Shown here piece after piece: positions 30,330-31,438 of a stretch of DNA of 31,438 nucleotides. Positions within the stretch are counted from its first letter, which is position 1; each line of letters opens with the position of its first letter. The position numbers were made by a program, and so were the translations under genes. The DNA is taken from positions 1-31,438 of IMG/VR virus record IMGVR_UViG_3300045999_001639. The stretch is one strand, 5' to 3'. Under the pieces are notes generated by a model. It did not search any database, was not told the origin of the DNA, and saw only the letters and a list, made by a program, of their open reading frames with translations. Source of the DNA: a virus.

Positions 30330-31438
30330 ATGGGTCTAAGGGACCGTATCGCAAAAGCAATAGCAACTGGCAGTATTGAAAAGGCTCCAAACCTTCCTGC
30401 GGGTTCTACAGTGTTGTCACAAAATGACATGCTGGCTATAGCAAATCAGTTGCAACAGAATTACGGAAACACCAACCCGCTTCCACGCGCACCTTTTAGT
30501 GCATCAGTTCCTTTTGGCCCTGGTATGCCTATTACGCCAGGTGCAATTAACCCTGTAAATCCTGAAACTGGCAGACCAGAACCACGCCGTTATGAATACC
30601 AGGTTGCTCAGAACATCAATGTTACTGAAACGCGCCTTATACCTTTTAAGACATTACGCGCCGCCGCAGACCAGATTGATATTTTGCGCCGTTGTATTGA
30701 AGTAACTAAATCTAAACTTGTTGGACTTGATTGGGACATTACCCTTGGAACAGACGCGTCAGAAAAGATTGCGGCTGAAGCAGGTGGTGACCATGTTCGC
30801 GCTATGGCTAAAGCGCGTGAGAAATACACAGATGAAATTAACCGTGTGCGTGAATTTTGGGAAAACCCTGACAAAGCAAACGGATTAACATTTTCTGATT
30901 GGCTAATGATTGCCGCAGAAGAAATTCTTGTAATTGACGCTTGGGCTACATACCCATTAAAGACCGTAGGCGGGGATTTATACGCGTTTCAAATCCTAGA
31001 CGGTTCAACTATTAAGCCATTGATTGATGACCGTGGTATGCGCCCTATGTCACCTAATGCGGCCTTCCAACAAATCCTTTACGGCTTTCCACGCTCTGAG
31101 TTCAGCGCTACTGAGGAGGACCCAAAGGCAGACGGTGAATTTACTGCTGACCAACTTGCTTATTGTGTCCGTAACCGCCGCACAATCAGCGTATATGGCT
31201 TTTCTCCTGTAGAGCGAGCGCTTCCACTGGCTGACATTTACCTACGCCGCCAGCAATGGATACGCGCTGAATACACAGATGGTGTTTTGCCAGAACTTAT
31301 GTTTACAACTGATGAAGATTGGGGAACTAACCCTGACCTTCTACGCGCCTATGAAAACATTTTGAATGATGACCTTTCAGGCCAGACACAACAGCGTATG
31401 CGGGCAAGACTGCTACCAAAGGGTTTAACTCCTGTTCT
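30330..31438 (+). CDS. Portal protein, 3' end missing
   Basis: ATG 30330 follows AAAAAGGAGATACAC; 369 residues are present before the window ends. It contains TLRAAADQIDILRRCIEVTKSKLVGLDWDI, FSDWLMIAAEEILVIDAWATYPLKT, GDLYAFQILDGSTIKPLIDDRG, and VRNRRTISVYGFSPVERALPLADIYLRRQQW. This is the portal (SPP1/HK97 type) signature, with the conserved YGFSPVE loop. It forms the dodecameric DNA channel and anchors terminase. Position after terminase is normal, apart from the fibre block in between. Confidence 0.88.
   Translation, partial: MGLRDRIAKAIATGSIEKAPNLPAGSTVLSQNDMLAIANQLQQNYGNTNPLPRAPFSASVPFGPGMPITPGAINPVNPETGRPEPRRYEYQVAQNINVTETRLIPFKTLRAAADQIDILRRCIEVTKSKLVGLDWDITLGTDASEKIAAEAGGDHVRAMAKAREKYTDEINRVREFWENPDKANGLTFSDWLMIAAEEILVIDAWATYPLKTVGGDLYAFQILDGSTIKPLIDDRGMRPMSPNAAFQQILYGFPRSEFSATEEDPKADGEFTADQLAYCVRNRRTISVYGFSPVERALPLADIYLRRQQWIRAEYTDGVLPELMFTTDEDWGTNPDLLRAYENILNDDLSGQTQQRMRARLLPKGLTPV

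Overview
The window is most of the genome of a tailed bacteriophage with siphovirus-type tail genes, and its likely host is an actinobacterium. A WhiB-type iron-sulphur regulator (17725-18081), a family confined to Actinobacteria and their phages, is the best host evidence. A proteasome-like Ntn-hydrolase and at least one probable leaderless gene start agree with it. The DNA is A+T-rich for an actinophage (roughly 40-45 % G+C by eye) and carries two genes of a kind common in aquatic phages, so a low-GC freshwater actinobacterium (acI/Nanopelagicales-like) is my inference. No integrase, repressor, tRNA, CRISPR array or transposase is visible. Coding is very dense, with many ATGA/TAATG stop-start overlaps, and only one gene lies on the minus strand. 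The left end cuts a tail tube gene and the right end cuts a portal gene, so the window looks like a circular or permuted genome opened inside the head module. Capsid, protease and connector genes are outside it.

Layout. 1-11.7 kb is tail morphogenesis: tail tube, terminator, tail-assembly chaperones joined by a -1 frameshift, a tail-completion-like protein, tape measure, distal tail protein, then a host-contact cluster with three related glycine-rich fibre proteins, two phage genes of unknown function and a baseplate-hub-like protein. 11.7-13.2 kb is lysis: small membrane proteins, a lipoprotein, a CHAP endolysin and a holin-like protein. 13.3-14.8 kb holds a small HTH-like protein, a DUF6378-like protein and a metallophosphoesterase. 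The proteasome-like gene lies convergent to the last of these on the minus strand.

15.4-25.5 kb is the early region. It encodes a probable single-strand annealing protein, a Cas4/RecB-like nuclease, WhiB, a replication initiator with iteron-like repeats inside its gene, RusA, HNH nuclease, SSB, a MerR/excisionase-like HTH protein, a secreted lytic transglycosylase and about twenty very small proteins, many with paired cysteines. No DNA polymerase or helicase is seen, so replication probably depends on host enzymes. 25.6-31.4 kb is packaging: small and large terminase, then an unusual block of five tail-fibre genes, then the start of the portal gene.

The observations most worth a second look are: apparently complete absence of six palindromic tetramers (GATC, GTAC, AGCT, ACGT, TCGA, CCGG) from both strands; a phage-encoded proteasome/HslV-like hydrolase with its catalytic residues in place; a repeated promoter plus 5'-hairpin unit ahead of early operons; a lambda-like origin candidate inside the initiator gene; a CCCAAAA frameshift site; and a lytic transglycosylase whose signal peptide is only reached from a CTG start.
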